NCBI RefSeq assembly: GCF_030548205.1
Contig: NZ_JAUORV010000006.1
Location: forward strand, 62,001-126,000
Reading direction: 5' to 3'
DNA: 64,000 nucleotides
From: Aliiglaciecola sp. 3_MG-2023
GTDB lineage: Bacteria > Pseudomonadota > Gammaproteobacteria > Enterobacterales > Alteromonadaceae
This document shows, piece by piece, positions 27,517 through 37,220 of this stretch (positions within the stretch are counted from its first letter, which is position 1; every line of letters starts with the position of its first letter). The translations under genes were made by a program, and so were the position numbers. A model generated the notes under the pieces. It had not been told where the DNA came from, made no database searches, and saw only the letters and a list, made by a program, of their open reading frames with translations.

Positions 27517-29205
27517 ATGATAAATAAATCTCGTATATTTGTACTTCTAATAGCATTCACAACATTCACACATAGCAGCTCCGGTGAAGGGGCAAAGCCA
27601 CAAGTAAATGCACTAATTTTAAAAGCTGACTTTACTGATACAAGCAACAAAATAGGTCCAATTAACGATTTTTTTGATGTGGCAGTTAGAACGGATAAAG
27701 CATCGCCCCATTCCAAACCTGCTAATTTGGGGCAAACGCCCCAAGTTAATACCGTCAGGATATTAGGTGGCTGGGCTTCCAAAGATATCGAGGGGGATGC
27801 GTATAAATGGGACGGAGAAAAATTTGTTTATGATTTCCATAAGGTCACCAATAGAATTGATCGTTGGTTAAACAATGGTTGGGAAATTTTTCAAATTGTA
27901 TTAGACAATCCACCTTGGGCTTTTCAACGGGGGATGAAATTTGTAGAAGAGCCTAATGGAACCGATTATTTGTTGAAAGACGCCAACAGTGTTTATGGTA
28001 ATGGTTTACCTCCAAATGATTCAGTGGCCTGGCACAATTTCATAGGCCACTTGCTGCAACATTTAGTTAAAAAATATGGTAAAGAAACCGTTTCAAAATG
28101 GCGTTTTCGAGTAGGTTCAGAAATAGATACTCGGCCACAACATTGGGTAGGAACGCGGACACAGTTTTTCGAGCATTATCGAAATACCGTGAGTGCAGTG
28201 CGCAGCGTATTACCTAACGCTTCCGTAGGGGCGCATTTTAGGGAGTCCTCTTTTCAAAGTCGTTATGTTGATTACACAGGCAATACAGAAGATGCCTACG
28301 CCCCCCATTTTATCGCATGGGCAAAGGCTAACAATGTGCCTTATGATTTTGTCGCAATTTCTTATTATCCCCATATTCATAAAGAGCACGAGTTAGATAT
28401 GCAGCGTGTTTATAAGTATGACTTTGCGCCTATCGCGCAACACCCCGACTGGAATACAAATGCCAGTTTAGAAATTCATGAATTTAAACTTATTTCAAAA
28501 ATGCAGCGCGCCGGTTTTGTCAGTGTTTCCACGTCTCATAGCTCGTCTTTTTTTGCCATGTTGGCGAAATTCATGCTTAACCACAATATTAAAGAAATAT
28601 TCCAGTGGGGGACGGGGCACGATGGTCGTTACGCGCCTGAAGTCCTAACGCAGTTTGCTTTGTTGCCAATGGTCGGTAATCAGTTATATAGAAATTCAGT
28701 ACACGGACAACCATCTATTGAGGGCAATCTTGTTGATGGGATTTTTAGTAAACGACCGGATTCAAAGGCATACGATATACTTTTATATAATTTTAATAGG
28801 CATAATTTAGCCCATGAGTTACCTGAAATAAACGTTATTGATCTTGACGTTTCCCACCCTGTTTCTACTCCCTATCAATTTCGCATCGGCACCATAGATA
28901 AACGCAACAATGCTGAGGAAATGTTTATAGCGGCCTATCCTAAAGCCAGGATTCCAATAGAGGAGGGCGGCTGGTGGAATGAACGTTTTCATCCAACCGC
29001 TTCTGGATCTATAGGACTCAATGCAGAAGGAAAGCAAGTTTATTTGAATTACAAACATAAATATCAGGAATCAAACATGATTATCTGGGGGGATTGGCAA
29101 ACAGGGAAAACGTCGAGTGGTAACAACAAGGTTTCAAGGATTCAGATTGAGTCTGAGATCGGTTCATTTAGTGTGCAAAAAATAGAAATACGCGTACTAC
29201 CATAA
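27517..29205 (+). CDS. GH39-like glycoside hydrolase (beta-xylosidase type), secreted
   Basis: The ATG at 27517 follows an adjacent TTG; AAAGG lies about 10 nt upstream. The 562-residue product has a signal peptide of about 22. A TIM barrel follows: TVRILGGW, WEIFQIVLDNPPW, WRFRVGSEIDTRP with Glu202 as probable acid/base, FVAISYYP and ASLEIHEFKLI with Glu319 as probable nucleophile, both at the positions expected for a clan-A GH39 enzyme. A C-terminal beta domain follows from about residue 430. GH39 includes beta-xylosidases, and ulvan contains xylose next to rhamnose-3-sulfate, so release of xylose-containing fragments is likely. It starts a plus-strand operon with two GH78 genes. Confidence 0.72.
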   Translation: MINKSRIFVLLIAFTTFTHSSSGEGAKPQVNALILKADFTDTSNKIGPINDFFDVAVRTDKASPHSKPANLGQTPQVNTVRILGGWASKDIEGDAYKWDGEKFVYDFHKVTNRIDRWLNNGWEIFQIVLDNPPWAFQRGMKFVEEPNGTDYLLKDANSVYGNGLPPNDSVAWHNFIGHLLQHLVKKYGKETVSKWRFRVGSEIDTRPQHWVGTRTQFFEHYRNTVSAVRSVLPNASVGAHFRESSFQSRYVDYTGNTEDAYAPHFIAWAKANNVPYDFVAISYYPHIHKEHELDMQRVYKYDFAPIAQHPDWNTNASLEIHEFKLISKMQRAGFVSVSTSHSSSFFAMLAKFMLNHNIKEIFQWGTGHDGRYAPEVLTQFALLPMVGNQLYRNSVHGQPSIEGNLVDGIFSKRPDSKAYDILLYNFNRHNLAHELPEINVIDLDVSHPVSTPYQFRIGTIDKRNNAEEMFIAAYPKARIPIEEGGWWNERFHPTASGSIGLNAEGKQVYLNYKHKYQESNMIIWGDWQTGKTSSGNNKVSRIQIESEIGSFSVQKIEIRVLP

Positions 29206-29273
29206 ACGCTGTCGCCACTTATAAAGTGTTTTCTAAATTCTCTAAAGAAAGATTAAAATTAGGACAATGTTGG

Positions 29274-32126
29274 ATGAAAAATATATTACTAATCACTTTT
29301 TTCAGTGTGTTTTTAACAGCATGCACCAGTGAATTATCTAAAAGCCGAAGCATTAAAAATTTAACTAGTCCTACCCATTTGCGGGTTGAAGGAATTCAAT
29401 CTCCTTTGAATGTGCACAATTCAGCTCCAAGACTGTCATGGCATGCCAACGTAACAACACAAGATGCTTATCAAGTGCAAGTCGCCAGTTCGAAGGAACT
29501 GCTAAGCTCGGGAATCCCGGATTTATGGGACAGTGGTAAAGTCAACACAAGAAAATCTCTTAATATTACTTACCAAGGTAAAAAGCTCAAAAGTGGCCAA
29601 ACAGCTTATTGGAGAGTTAGAGTATGGTCAGATGAGCAAACTACAACGCAAGTCCAAGGATGGAGTGAAGCTAATAAATGGGAAATGGGATTAATTAATA
29701 AACAAGATTGGCATGCTAAATGGATACAAGTTGAAAAACCAAGTGTAGCCGACATTACCAAGTCAGTGACTAATTGGATGTTATTTGCTGCTAATCTGCA
29801 TGAAAGCGATTCTGAAGGTTTATCTGAAAGTAAACGGCAAACACAAAAAAGAGTACTAGCACAATTAACTGAACAGCCCACAGCAAGCTTGTTTCGTCAT
29901 ACATTTGAGATAATGGCATATAAAAAAGTGGTAAAGGCCCGTCTACACAGCACCGCAGCGGGATATTATGAAATATTTATCAACGGTAAAAAAGTTGATG
30001 ACCGTATAGCCGATCCCGGCCAAACAGATTTTGATAAACGTATTTTATACAACACAGATGATGTATTACCATTTTTATTTGCTGGCAACAATAGCATAGG
30101 TGTGCACCTTGGCAGTGGTTGGTACGACGAAAATATAGCCTTTAGTAAATGGGAAAATCCAGACGCTAAAGAAAAAAGTCAAGTTTCTCGTTCGTTATCT
30201 TATGGGCAGCCTAAGTTTATTGCTCAATTAGAGCTGACTTTTGAGGATGGCTCTAAACAAATAGTGGTGTCGGACCAAAATTGGTTGAGCCACCCGTCAC
30301 CAGTATTAAAAGAAGGTATATTCTCCGGCGAGTTATTTGACGCGAATAAAGCTATCAAAACTTGGCATAGCGTGCGTGAAGTAAAAAAAGATGAAAGTTG
30401 GAAATCCGTGCAAGTGTTAAGTTATTGGCCAACCAGAGCACTTGAACCTCAACTTTTGCCGCCAATTAGAACAATTGAAAAAATGACAGCTAAAACACTT
30501 TATCAACCTAAAGAAAAGGTTTGGGTATTGGACTTTGGTCAGAATTTTACCGGTGTTCCTACTTTGCATTTAGATAAACTGGATTTAAAACAAGGTCAGA
30601 CGATTCATTTACGTTACGCAGAGTGGGCAGATATTGATGGAAATATTAGTCAAAAGACAGGTGGTGGGGCTCCCTTGTTAAAACAAGTAGATAGCTATAT
30701 TGCTGCATCCGATGAAGCCAAAACTTGGCGCCCTAGTTTTACGTGGCATGGTTTTCGTTATATCGAAATTACTGGTTTAGAAAAAGCACCTGAGCTTGAC
30801 GCAGTCACCGCGCATTTAGTCAGAAGTGACGTGGCTAGAGTGGGGCAGTTTTCTAGCTCTAATGCTTTGATCAATCGTATTCACGATATGGCGCTGTGGA
30901 GTTATGAAAGTAATTTAATGGCACTGCCAATGGATTGTCCTATTCGTGAGCGAGCTGGCTGGACAGGAGATGCTCATGCCGCGCTTATTACTGGCAATTA
31001 TAATTTTAATATGCAAAATTTTTGGCAGAAATATTTAGGCGATTTTAAAACCGCACAATATGTTGCTCCGGCAGTGGTGCCGGGTAAGCGCACTCATGGT
31101 GGAAATTTTGATTGGGCTGCGGCGGAAATCATAATCGCGTGGGAGAATTATCGACATTATGGTGACATACAAACGCTTGATGACCAGTACGCCAGCATGA
31201 TGAAATATATGCAGGCCGGCGAAGCTAAACTGGAAGATTCTTTACTGCGCATAGGGTACGGCGACTGGTGCGATCCTGTTCGCAAACCCGGGATGGGCCG
31301 ACAACGTTGTAACCCAGAATACACACCACCTACTGCTACTAGTTCTGCTTTGTTTGCGCATACAGCAAATTTAATGGCAAAAATATCATCACTGTTAAAC
31401 AAGCCGAGTGAAGCAAAACATTTTTCTCATTTATACAATCGTATTGCAAAACAATACCATCAGGAATTTTACGATCCGGACACTGGACATTATGGAAGTC
31501 AGACCGCAGATGCAATGGCCTTACAGTTTGGTTTAGCTCCGCTAGAATTGCGTCAAAAAGTGGCGGCTGGCTTAAACAGAGATGTGCTTGAAAATTGGAA
31601 TGGCCATGGCTCGGTTGGTGCTTTAGGACAGACTTATTTGTATAAGTCTTTGAGTGACTTTGGTTATGGTGATACCGCGTTCAATATCTTTACGGCAGAG
31701 GGCTATCCAGGGTACCAGTGGCAATTTGACAAATTAAACGCCACTACATTATGGGAGCGAAAAGGCGTGATAGATCCTAGTTTAGATCCTGATCGTCGCA
31801 ATGCGCCAGGCCGTTCTCTTAACCATCCTTTTCATAGTGGTTATGATGGTTGGTTTTATGAAGGCCTAGGAGGAATTCGATTACGAGAAGACAGTGTTGG
31901 TTATCAAGATTTTGCACTCAAACCGGTGTTTGCTAAAGACCTAGACTCAGTAACGGTCTCCTATAAAACCGGTTATGGGACGATTCAAAGTCGTTGGTGG
32001 CGTGAAAATAGTCGGGTGAAATGGGAGTTTGTTGTGCCAAACAACACCACTGCTTTGGTGACATTACCTAACCAAAAAAGCAAATTATATCGCGCTGGCG
32101 CGTATACCTTGGTTGCGGCCGAATAA
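29274..32126 (+). CDS. GH78 alpha-L-rhamnosidase lipoprotein (tandem copy 1)
   Basis: The start at 29274 gives a lipoprotein signal ending FLTAC and follows AGGA at 29261-29264; the ATG-like codon at 29226 is not needed. The product is 950 residues. It has an Ig-like N-terminal domain (VQVASSKELLSSGIPDLWDSG), a jelly roll with GSGWYDENIAFSKWE, DFGQNFTGVP, the acid motif MDCPIRERAGWTGDAHA and ATTLWERKG, followed by the C-terminal beta domain. It lacks the extra acidic residue of the GH78 at 5635 (DCPQRDER against DCPIRER), so it belongs to another GH78 branch. It lies 68 nt behind GH39 and 35 nt before its paralogue. Role: release of rhamnose from ulvan oligosaccharides. Confidence 0.92.
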   Translation: MKNILLITFFSVFLTACTSELSKSRSIKNLTSPTHLRVEGIQSPLNVHNSAPRLSWHANVTTQDAYQVQVASSKELLSSGIPDLWDSGKVNTRKSLNITYQGKKLKSGQTAYWRVRVWSDEQTTTQVQGWSEANKWEMGLINKQDWHAKWIQVEKPSVADITKSVTNWMLFAANLHESDSEGLSESKRQTQKRVLAQLTEQPTASLFRHTFEIMAYKKVVKARLHSTAAGYYEIFINGKKVDDRIADPGQTDFDKRILYNTDDVLPFLFAGNNSIGVHLGSGWYDENIAFSKWENPDAKEKSQVSRSLSYGQPKFIAQLELTFEDGSKQIVVSDQNWLSHPSPVLKEGIFSGELFDANKAIKTWHSVREVKKDESWKSVQVLSYWPTRALEPQLLPPIRTIEKMTAKTLYQPKEKVWVLDFGQNFTGVPTLHLDKLDLKQGQTIHLRYAEWADIDGNISQKTGGGAPLLKQVDSYIAASDEAKTWRPSFTWHGFRYIEITGLEKAPELDAVTAHLVRSDVARVGQFSSSNALINRIHDMALWSYESNLMALPMDCPIRERAGWTGDAHAALITGNYNFNMQNFWQKYLGDFKTAQYVAPAVVPGKRTHGGNFDWAAAEIIIAWENYRHYGDIQTLDDQYASMMKYMQAGEAKLEDSLLRIGYGDWCDPVRKPGMGRQRCNPEYTPPTATSSALFAHTANLMAKISSLLNKPSEAKHFSHLYNRIAKQYHQEFYDPDTGHYGSQTADAMALQFGLAPLELRQKVAAGLNRDVLENWNGHGSVGALGQTYLYKSLSDFGYGDTAFNIFTAEGYPGYQWQFDKLNATTLWERKGVIDPSLDPDRRNAPGRSLNHPFHSGYDGWFYEGLGGIRLREDSVGYQDFALKPVFAKDLDSVTVSYKTGYGTIQSRWWRENSRVKWEFVVPNNTTALVTLPNQKSKLYRAGAYTLVAAE

Positions 32127-32161
32127 TCGATTCGCATATGCTAATTTGGAATAGACATAAA

Positions 32162-34993
32162 ATGATAAAACATTTTCTATTACTTAGTTTATTGGGTTTG
32201 GTTGCCTGTATTAATATTCCAAATGGTACAAATAAACCTGGTTTTCCTAGCACATTGTTAGTGGAAGGGCTTACATTCCCTATGAATGTGCATACTGCAA
32301 GACCAAGACTGTCATGGCATGCAAACGTAAATACACAAGACGCTTATCAAGTGCAAGTCGCCAGTTCGAAGGAACTGCTGAGTGCGGGAATCCCAGATTT
32401 ATGGGACAGTGGTAAAGTCGCATCTCGTCATTCCCGTAATATTGGCTATCAAGGTAAAAAATTAAATACCAATGATACGGCTTATTGGCGCGTGAGAGTT
32501 TGGCCATCTAGTGGCGATAAAGCGTTAAATTGGAGTCCTATGAGTCGGTGGCAAATGGGCTTATTAGACAGTAGCGACTGGCAAGCTAAGTGGATACAAA
32601 TTGAAACGCAGCAATCAGTTAAGAGTGATTCTGCTGTTAGTCAATGGGTGAATTTGGTGGGGACAGTAGAAAACGAAGATGGCAGCGTGGGTACGCCAGC
32701 TTTAGAACAATTGCATAATATGCCTACTGCGGGATTATTCAGATATGAATTCTCGCTGGAAAAAACAGTAGTAAGTGCCAAATTGCACAGTACTGCAGCG
32801 GGTTATTATGAGGTGTTCATCAATGGTAAACGCGTCAAAGATCGTATAATGGATCCCGGTCAGACTGATTTTGATAAACGCATTTTATATAATACAGATC
32901 AGGTTACTGACTTCATAGGCAGTGGAAACAATGTTATTGCTGTGCATTTAGGCAGTGGCTGGTACGATGAAGATATTGCGTTTAGTGGGTGGAAAGATCC
33001 AGATAACACCGGATCAAATCCATCGAGAAAAACCTATTCTTTCGGTCAGCCGAGTTTTATTGCTCAACTAGAGTTGGAGTTCAGCGATGGCAGTAAAAAA
33101 ATAGTATCTTCAAATGAAAATTGGCTTACCCATGCTTCGCCAATAGTTAAAGAAGGGATATTTTCGGGCGAGTTGTTTGATGGAAATAAAATCGTAAAAG
33201 GGTGGAAACACAAAACTAAAGAAACTAATGATCCCCAGGACGTCAAACAAAAATGGGCCCTTTGGAAACCAGCAAAAGTGTTAGACTCGTGGCCGACTAA
33301 ACAGTTAGAACCTCAATTATTACCTCCCATACGGCCTGTAAAAAAACTCCAACCTAAGCAAATTTTAACGCCAAAAGATAACGTATGGGTGTTTGACTTT
33401 GGTCAAAATTTTACCGGTATACCTAGCTTGCATCTTAATAAAATGTCACTAAAACAAGGGCAGGCTGTTTATCTTAGGTTTGCGGAGTGGGCTGATGATA
33501 AAGGAAACATTAGCCAATTAAGTGGCGGAGGTTGGGCGACTAACCTAAATGCTGTTGATGGCTATATTGCTGGCAAAGAAAATCCAGCAAAGTGGACGCC
33601 GAGTTTTACATGGCATGGATTCAGATACGTTGAAATTACTGGCTTAGATGAGAAACCTTTTTTGGACATATTAAGCGCTCAGTTAGTGCGTAGTGACGTT
33701 GATCGGGTTGGTTTATTCAGTAGTTCAGATCCCTTACTCAATCGTATTCATCATACTGCTTTGTGGAGTTATGAGAGTAACTTAATGAGTGTGCCTTTAG
33801 ACTGTCCTATACGTGAGAAGGCCGGTTGGACCGGAGATGCTCATGCTACCTTGGTGACGGCTAATTACAATTTCAATATGGAGACTTTTTGGCCAAAGTA
33901 TTTAGGTGATTTTAGAACCGCTCTAAAAGTGGCACCCACGGTTGTGCCAGGTAAGCGCACAGGTGGCGGCAAAGTCGATTGGGCTGTCGCTGAAGTGTTA
34001 ATTGCATGGGAGCATTATCGCCATCATGGAGATATTCAACTGTTAGAAAAGCAGTATCAAAGTTTGCTTGAATACATGGATTTTGGTCAACGGCAAATGA
34101 GCGATTTTTTAATTCACAGTGGCTATGGTGATTGGTGTGATCCTGTTGCGTCACCCGGTACCCCTAGAATCGGAGGGCGAGGTACGCCACAGTGGACTTC
34201 TACTACCGTTACTAGTACCGCATTATTTACCCAAGCCGCCAATTATATGAGTAAAATTTCTCAAGTATTGGGTAAACAAGCGGCCTCTGAGCAATACCAA
34301 GCACTTTATCAAAACTTGAGAAAAGGCTTTCACACCGCCCTTTATGATCTTAAAACGGGACATTACGGTAGCCAAACCGCCGACGCGATGGCATTGAGAT
34401 TCGGTATAACGCCGATTGAACTTAGACAAAGTGTGGCTGACGCTTTAAATAAAGATGTGCTAGAAAAATGGCAAGGTCATTCTTCGGTAGGTGCCTTGGG
34501 ACAAACATATTTATATCTCGCATTAAGTGATTATGGCTATGCCGACACTGCATTTAATATTTTTAAAGCCAAAGGTTACCCGGGATTCTCATACTTATTT
34601 GACGAACTGAATGGTACCACTTTATGGGAACGCAAAGGGGCGTTTGATCCGAGTAAAGGTCGTGGACCTATTCGTTCCTTAAATCATCCATTTCACGGTG
34701 GTTATGATGGCTGGTTTTACCAAGGTTTGGGGGGGATTCGTCCTTTAGAAAATACCGTTGGCTACCAAACCTTTGCCCTTAGGCCTGTATTTCCGAAAAA
34801 GCTAGATTCGATAAAGGTGTCCTACACCACGGGATATGGTGAAATTAAAAGTCGCTGGAAAAGAGCAGGAAAGCAGATCATTTGGCACTTTACGATTCCT
34901 AACAATAGTCGTGCGTATGTGACTTTACCGAATCAAGAAACCAAGCTTTATCGTGCCGGAGAATTCTCCCTAGGGTATACACAATCGGATTAG
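32162..34993 (+). CDS. GH78 alpha-L-rhamnosidase lipoprotein (tandem copy 2)
   Basis: The ATG at 32162 gives the lipoprotein signal LLGLVAC; the ATG at 32138 lacks a ribosome site. The product is 943 residues, co-linear with the preceding gene throughout: VQVASSKELLSAGIPDLWDSG, GSGWYDEDIAFSGWKDPD, LDCPIREKAGWTGDAHA, GTTLWERKGAFDP and LNHPFHGGYDGWFY. Similarity is high along the whole length, so this is a tandem duplication. The copies differ near the barrel loops (KPGMGRQRCNPEYTPP against SPGTPRIGGRGTPQWTS), where substrate selectivity could have shifted. It is the last gene of the GH39-GH78-GH78 run, convergent with rhaM. Confidence 0.92.
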   Translation: MIKHFLLLSLLGLVACINIPNGTNKPGFPSTLLVEGLTFPMNVHTARPRLSWHANVNTQDAYQVQVASSKELLSAGIPDLWDSGKVASRHSRNIGYQGKKLNTNDTAYWRVRVWPSSGDKALNWSPMSRWQMGLLDSSDWQAKWIQIETQQSVKSDSAVSQWVNLVGTVENEDGSVGTPALEQLHNMPTAGLFRYEFSLEKTVVSAKLHSTAAGYYEVFINGKRVKDRIMDPGQTDFDKRILYNTDQVTDFIGSGNNVIAVHLGSGWYDEDIAFSGWKDPDNTGSNPSRKTYSFGQPSFIAQLELEFSDGSKKIVSSNENWLTHASPIVKEGIFSGELFDGNKIVKGWKHKTKETNDPQDVKQKWALWKPAKVLDSWPTKQLEPQLLPPIRPVKKLQPKQILTPKDNVWVFDFGQNFTGIPSLHLNKMSLKQGQAVYLRFAEWADDKGNISQLSGGGWATNLNAVDGYIAGKENPAKWTPSFTWHGFRYVEITGLDEKPFLDILSAQLVRSDVDRVGLFSSSDPLLNRIHHTALWSYESNLMSVPLDCPIREKAGWTGDAHATLVTANYNFNMETFWPKYLGDFRTALKVAPTVVPGKRTGGGKVDWAVAEVLIAWEHYRHHGDIQLLEKQYQSLLEYMDFGQRQMSDFLIHSGYGDWCDPVASPGTPRIGGRGTPQWTSTTVTSTALFTQAANYMSKISQVLGKQAASEQYQALYQNLRKGFHTALYDLKTGHYGSQTADAMALRFGITPIELRQSVADALNKDVLEKWQGHSSVGALGQTYLYLALSDYGYADTAFNIFKAKGYPGFSYLFDELNGTTLWERKGAFDPSKGRGPIRSLNHPFHGGYDGWFYQGLGGIRPLENTVGYQTFALRPVFPKKLDSIKVSYTTGYGEIKSRWKRAGKQIIWHFTIPNNSRAYVTLPNQETKLYRAGEFSLGYTQSD

Positions 34994-35048
34994 ACTCCAA
35001 TCGTTACTGGATTATTACTTTTCTATAAATAAGCACGATATAAATGAT

Positions 35049-35363
35049 TTAATCTAAATGGAAAACCATTGGGATGTCGTTAACTTGCGGAGAGTTGTCA
35101 GGGTTCGTGAGCATAATATCAGCCATATATGCCCACCACTTTTTAACAATTGGGTTTAGGGGGAGTTGGTCCATTTCGTGATTTGAAGTACGTTTAAGTA
35201 CGGCAAATAACTTATTCGAATTTTTCTCAAAAAATATAGAATAGTCAGATACACCAGCTTCTTTTAAAGCAGTGACAAGTTCTGGCCAAATTTCGTCATG
35301 GCGTTTTTCATATTCAGCTTCAAAGCCAGGTAGTAAGGTCATTACAAATGCGATTTTTTCCAT
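35049..35363 (-). CDS. rhaM: L-rhamnose mutarotase
   Basis: Starting at the ATG at 35363 gives 104 residues, the same as E. coli RhaM; an ATG at 35378 adds five residues. The family pattern is clear: IAFVMTLLPGFEAEYEKRHD with the active-site His, EIWPELVTALKEAGVSDYSI, LFAVLK, KKWWAYMADIMLTNPDNSP and VFHLD at the end. It interconverts alpha- and beta-L-rhamnose so the cytoplasmic isomerase gets its preferred anomer. It lies just behind the DUF4861 gene but is separated from it by a strong terminator, so it may depend on read-through or an unseen promoter. No RhaA or RhaD is in the window; a rhamnulokinase-like gene is at 52369. Confidence 0.93.
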   Translation of the reverse strand: MEKIAFVMTLLPGFEAEYEKRHDEIWPELVTALKEAGVSDYSIFFEKNSNKLFAVLKRTSNHEMDQLPLNPIVKKWWAYMADIMLTNPDNSPQVNDIPMVFHLD

Positions 35364-35384
35364 TTTATATGCTCTCATTATTTC

Positions 35385-35412
35385 AGAAAAAAACCTGCCC
35401 TTGGGCAGGTTT
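35385..35412 (-). terminator. Rho-independent terminator between DUF4861 gene and rhaM
   Basis: On the minus strand AAACCTGCCC, loop AA, GGGCAGGTTT forms a perfect 10-bp GC-rich stem followed by a long T run. It lies directly after the DUF4861 stop and before rhaM. Confidence 0.88.
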
Positions 35413-35422
35413 GGTATGACGT

Positions 35423-36325
35423 TTAATTTTTGACATTATCTAAATAGTTTTGCCAAGCTTGATTACTGGTAATTTTACCGGCTCCTTCCCAGGCAAAGCC
35501 TGATTTGTACGATAGTTTTCCTTGTTTATCCGTTGTGGTAAACATCCAAATGTGGCTTTCGTCTTTTATGTCACTTGGAATATGTTTAATACCTTCAACT
35601 TGAGAAGGGTTGAGTAAAGCGCCTGTGCCGACACCTAAATTATCAATAACTTCCCAAGCTGAAATGCGTCCGGTGTCTTTGTTGTAAGCTACTTTGGCTT
35701 TTTCGTCGTGAGTGGCTACGCCTATTGCGATGGGTAAAGCTTGAGGTTTACCGTCGAGAGTGAATACTGAATCGACTTGGAATAGTTGTGTTCCCATTGG
35801 TAAGGAAATCGTTTTTATCTCTTTGACTATTCCTAGGGGAGTGAACCATTCATATTCTAATTCAAAGGCAGCTTTGTCATTACCACTTTCTATGATGTTG
35901 TAGCGTTTGAAACTGTGGGCAGTATACGCTTGTCCATCTAACCAAATTGCAGTACCGCCGACACCTCGACTAATACCTGTGTGATAAGGATCATAACCTT
36001 CACCACGATCTTCATGGTATGAAATTCCATTCACGTAATTTTTGTACCATTTATCGATAATTGAATAATCTACCTTTTTAAACCAAGCATCCACTCCACT
36101 TGAATGGCCTTTTAGTGGTGCTGCAGGGCCGTATACACGAAAGGCAACGCGGTCATTTTCCCAAGCAAAGTCGTCACGGCGCTCTGGAACAAATCGAGCA
36201 TAGGCTTTGACTTCGGGAGTATTGGCGTTTGATTGAGTGTTAGTTTGAGTTTGCGTGTTGGTACAACCCATTAAAATTGCACTGGCAGCTAACGCGACTA
36301 ATGGTAATTTAAATCTCATTTGCAT
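35423..36325 (-). CDS. DUF4861 family lipoprotein
   Basis: The start at 36325 follows AGGAAAG with 5-nt spacing; a longer frame to 36385 lacks a ribosome site. The product is 300 residues with lipobox LMGC (Cys21). The mature protein is a predicted beta-rich domain with RRDDFAWENDRVAFRVYGP, SYHEDRGEGYDPYHTGISRG, GGTAIW and HSFKRYNI, the recognisable blocks of DUF4861. This family recurs in polysaccharide utilisation loci for uronic-acid polymers. Several conserved acids and a His (HEDRGEGYDPYH) look like an active site or metal site, but I do not know a reaction. It lies upstream of rhaM on the same strand. Confidence 0.82.
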   Translation of the reverse strand: MQMRFKLPLVALAASAILMGCTNTQTQTNTQSNANTPEVKAYARFVPERRDDFAWENDRVAFRVYGPAAPLKGHSSGVDAWFKKVDYSIIDKWYKNYVNGISYHEDRGEGYDPYHTGISRGVGGTAIWLDGQAYTAHSFKRYNIIESGNDKAAFELEYEWFTPLGIVKEIKTISLPMGTQLFQVDSVFTLDGKPQALPIAIGVATHDEKAKVAYNKDTGRISAWEVIDNLGVGTGALLNPSQVEGIKHIPSDIKDESHIWMFTTTDKQGKLSYKSGFAWEGAGKITSNQAWQNYLDNVKN

Positions 36326-37220
36326 GAATACTTTCCTGTTCTTGAATTTTGAATATAAAGGTAAATATTGGAATGTAATACTCATCTCGTTCAGGGTTAA
36401 TTGCTGAAACTACAATCAACTTTTCTTTCTAATACATGATTATTGACGGAAATGAACACTCTGCTAATTCATTGAAATAATTGCAGAATTGCTCGTTGAT
36501 ATTGCCTGATATAACCCTGTGTTTTTTTACATTTTTGATTGTTTTTCATGAAATCGTACTTAAATTTGATATTATTTATGTACTTTATTGTGTTAACTCT
36601 GAACTTACATTAGTAACACCGCCATAACACCATTAAAATCACACCATGTCAACATCAATCATTTTAGAGCGTAAAGGTAACCTATATACTGAATAACCAA
36701 ACCCTGTAGCCCTTACAAGCCCATACTCTCTGCTAAACTAGAGCAGGGTCGGAAAGCTATTTATTCGCCCAATACTCAATAAAAAGAGCATAAAAACAAA
36801 GGGAAATATAAGTTGAATGAATTCAAGATTAACAGGCCCTGAAATCGTGCGAATCGATGAATATTAACATGTATAAAGGCCTTAGCATTTTACCCAATTT
36901 TGATTAAATAAACTGGGTTCCATTACTGTTTCTAAAGCGGCTATTTGGATGTTCTAATGCAACACATATGACTGTAAATGATTGACAACGATTGATGTTG
37001 AGGTGTATTGTTGTTGTTATTACTAAAAGTTCGAAAGTATTTAACAAATAATTCTCAAAAATTTAGATATGGCTTCCTGTATTAACGCTAAAAACAAGGC
37101 TTAAAGGCAAATTATTGGAAATATGTTAATTTTTTGGGCTGAATAAGTAACAACAGTCGGGTAATACAACAAGCATTATTCTGAGTAAAGCCTAATACAA
37201 ATAAAATGAGATAAACGTAT
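36326..37220. other. Large divergent intergenic region with no recognised gene
   Basis: Nearly 900 bp between the DUF4861 gene (minus) and the FMN dehydrogenase (plus). It is AT-rich and repeatedly stopped in all frames I followed. A 16-codon ORF at 36817-36867 is too far from AAAGGG to be convincing. GACTGTAAATGATTGAC near 36970 loosely resembles the 3770 element. Long promoter regions or a worn-out gene would both fit. Confidence 0.35.

Noticed and set aside
36817-36867. 16-codon ORF (MNSRLTGPEIVRIDEY) in the large intergenic region
   Set aside because: AAAGGG is 14 nt away, the peptide matches nothing I know, and its length is expected by chance.
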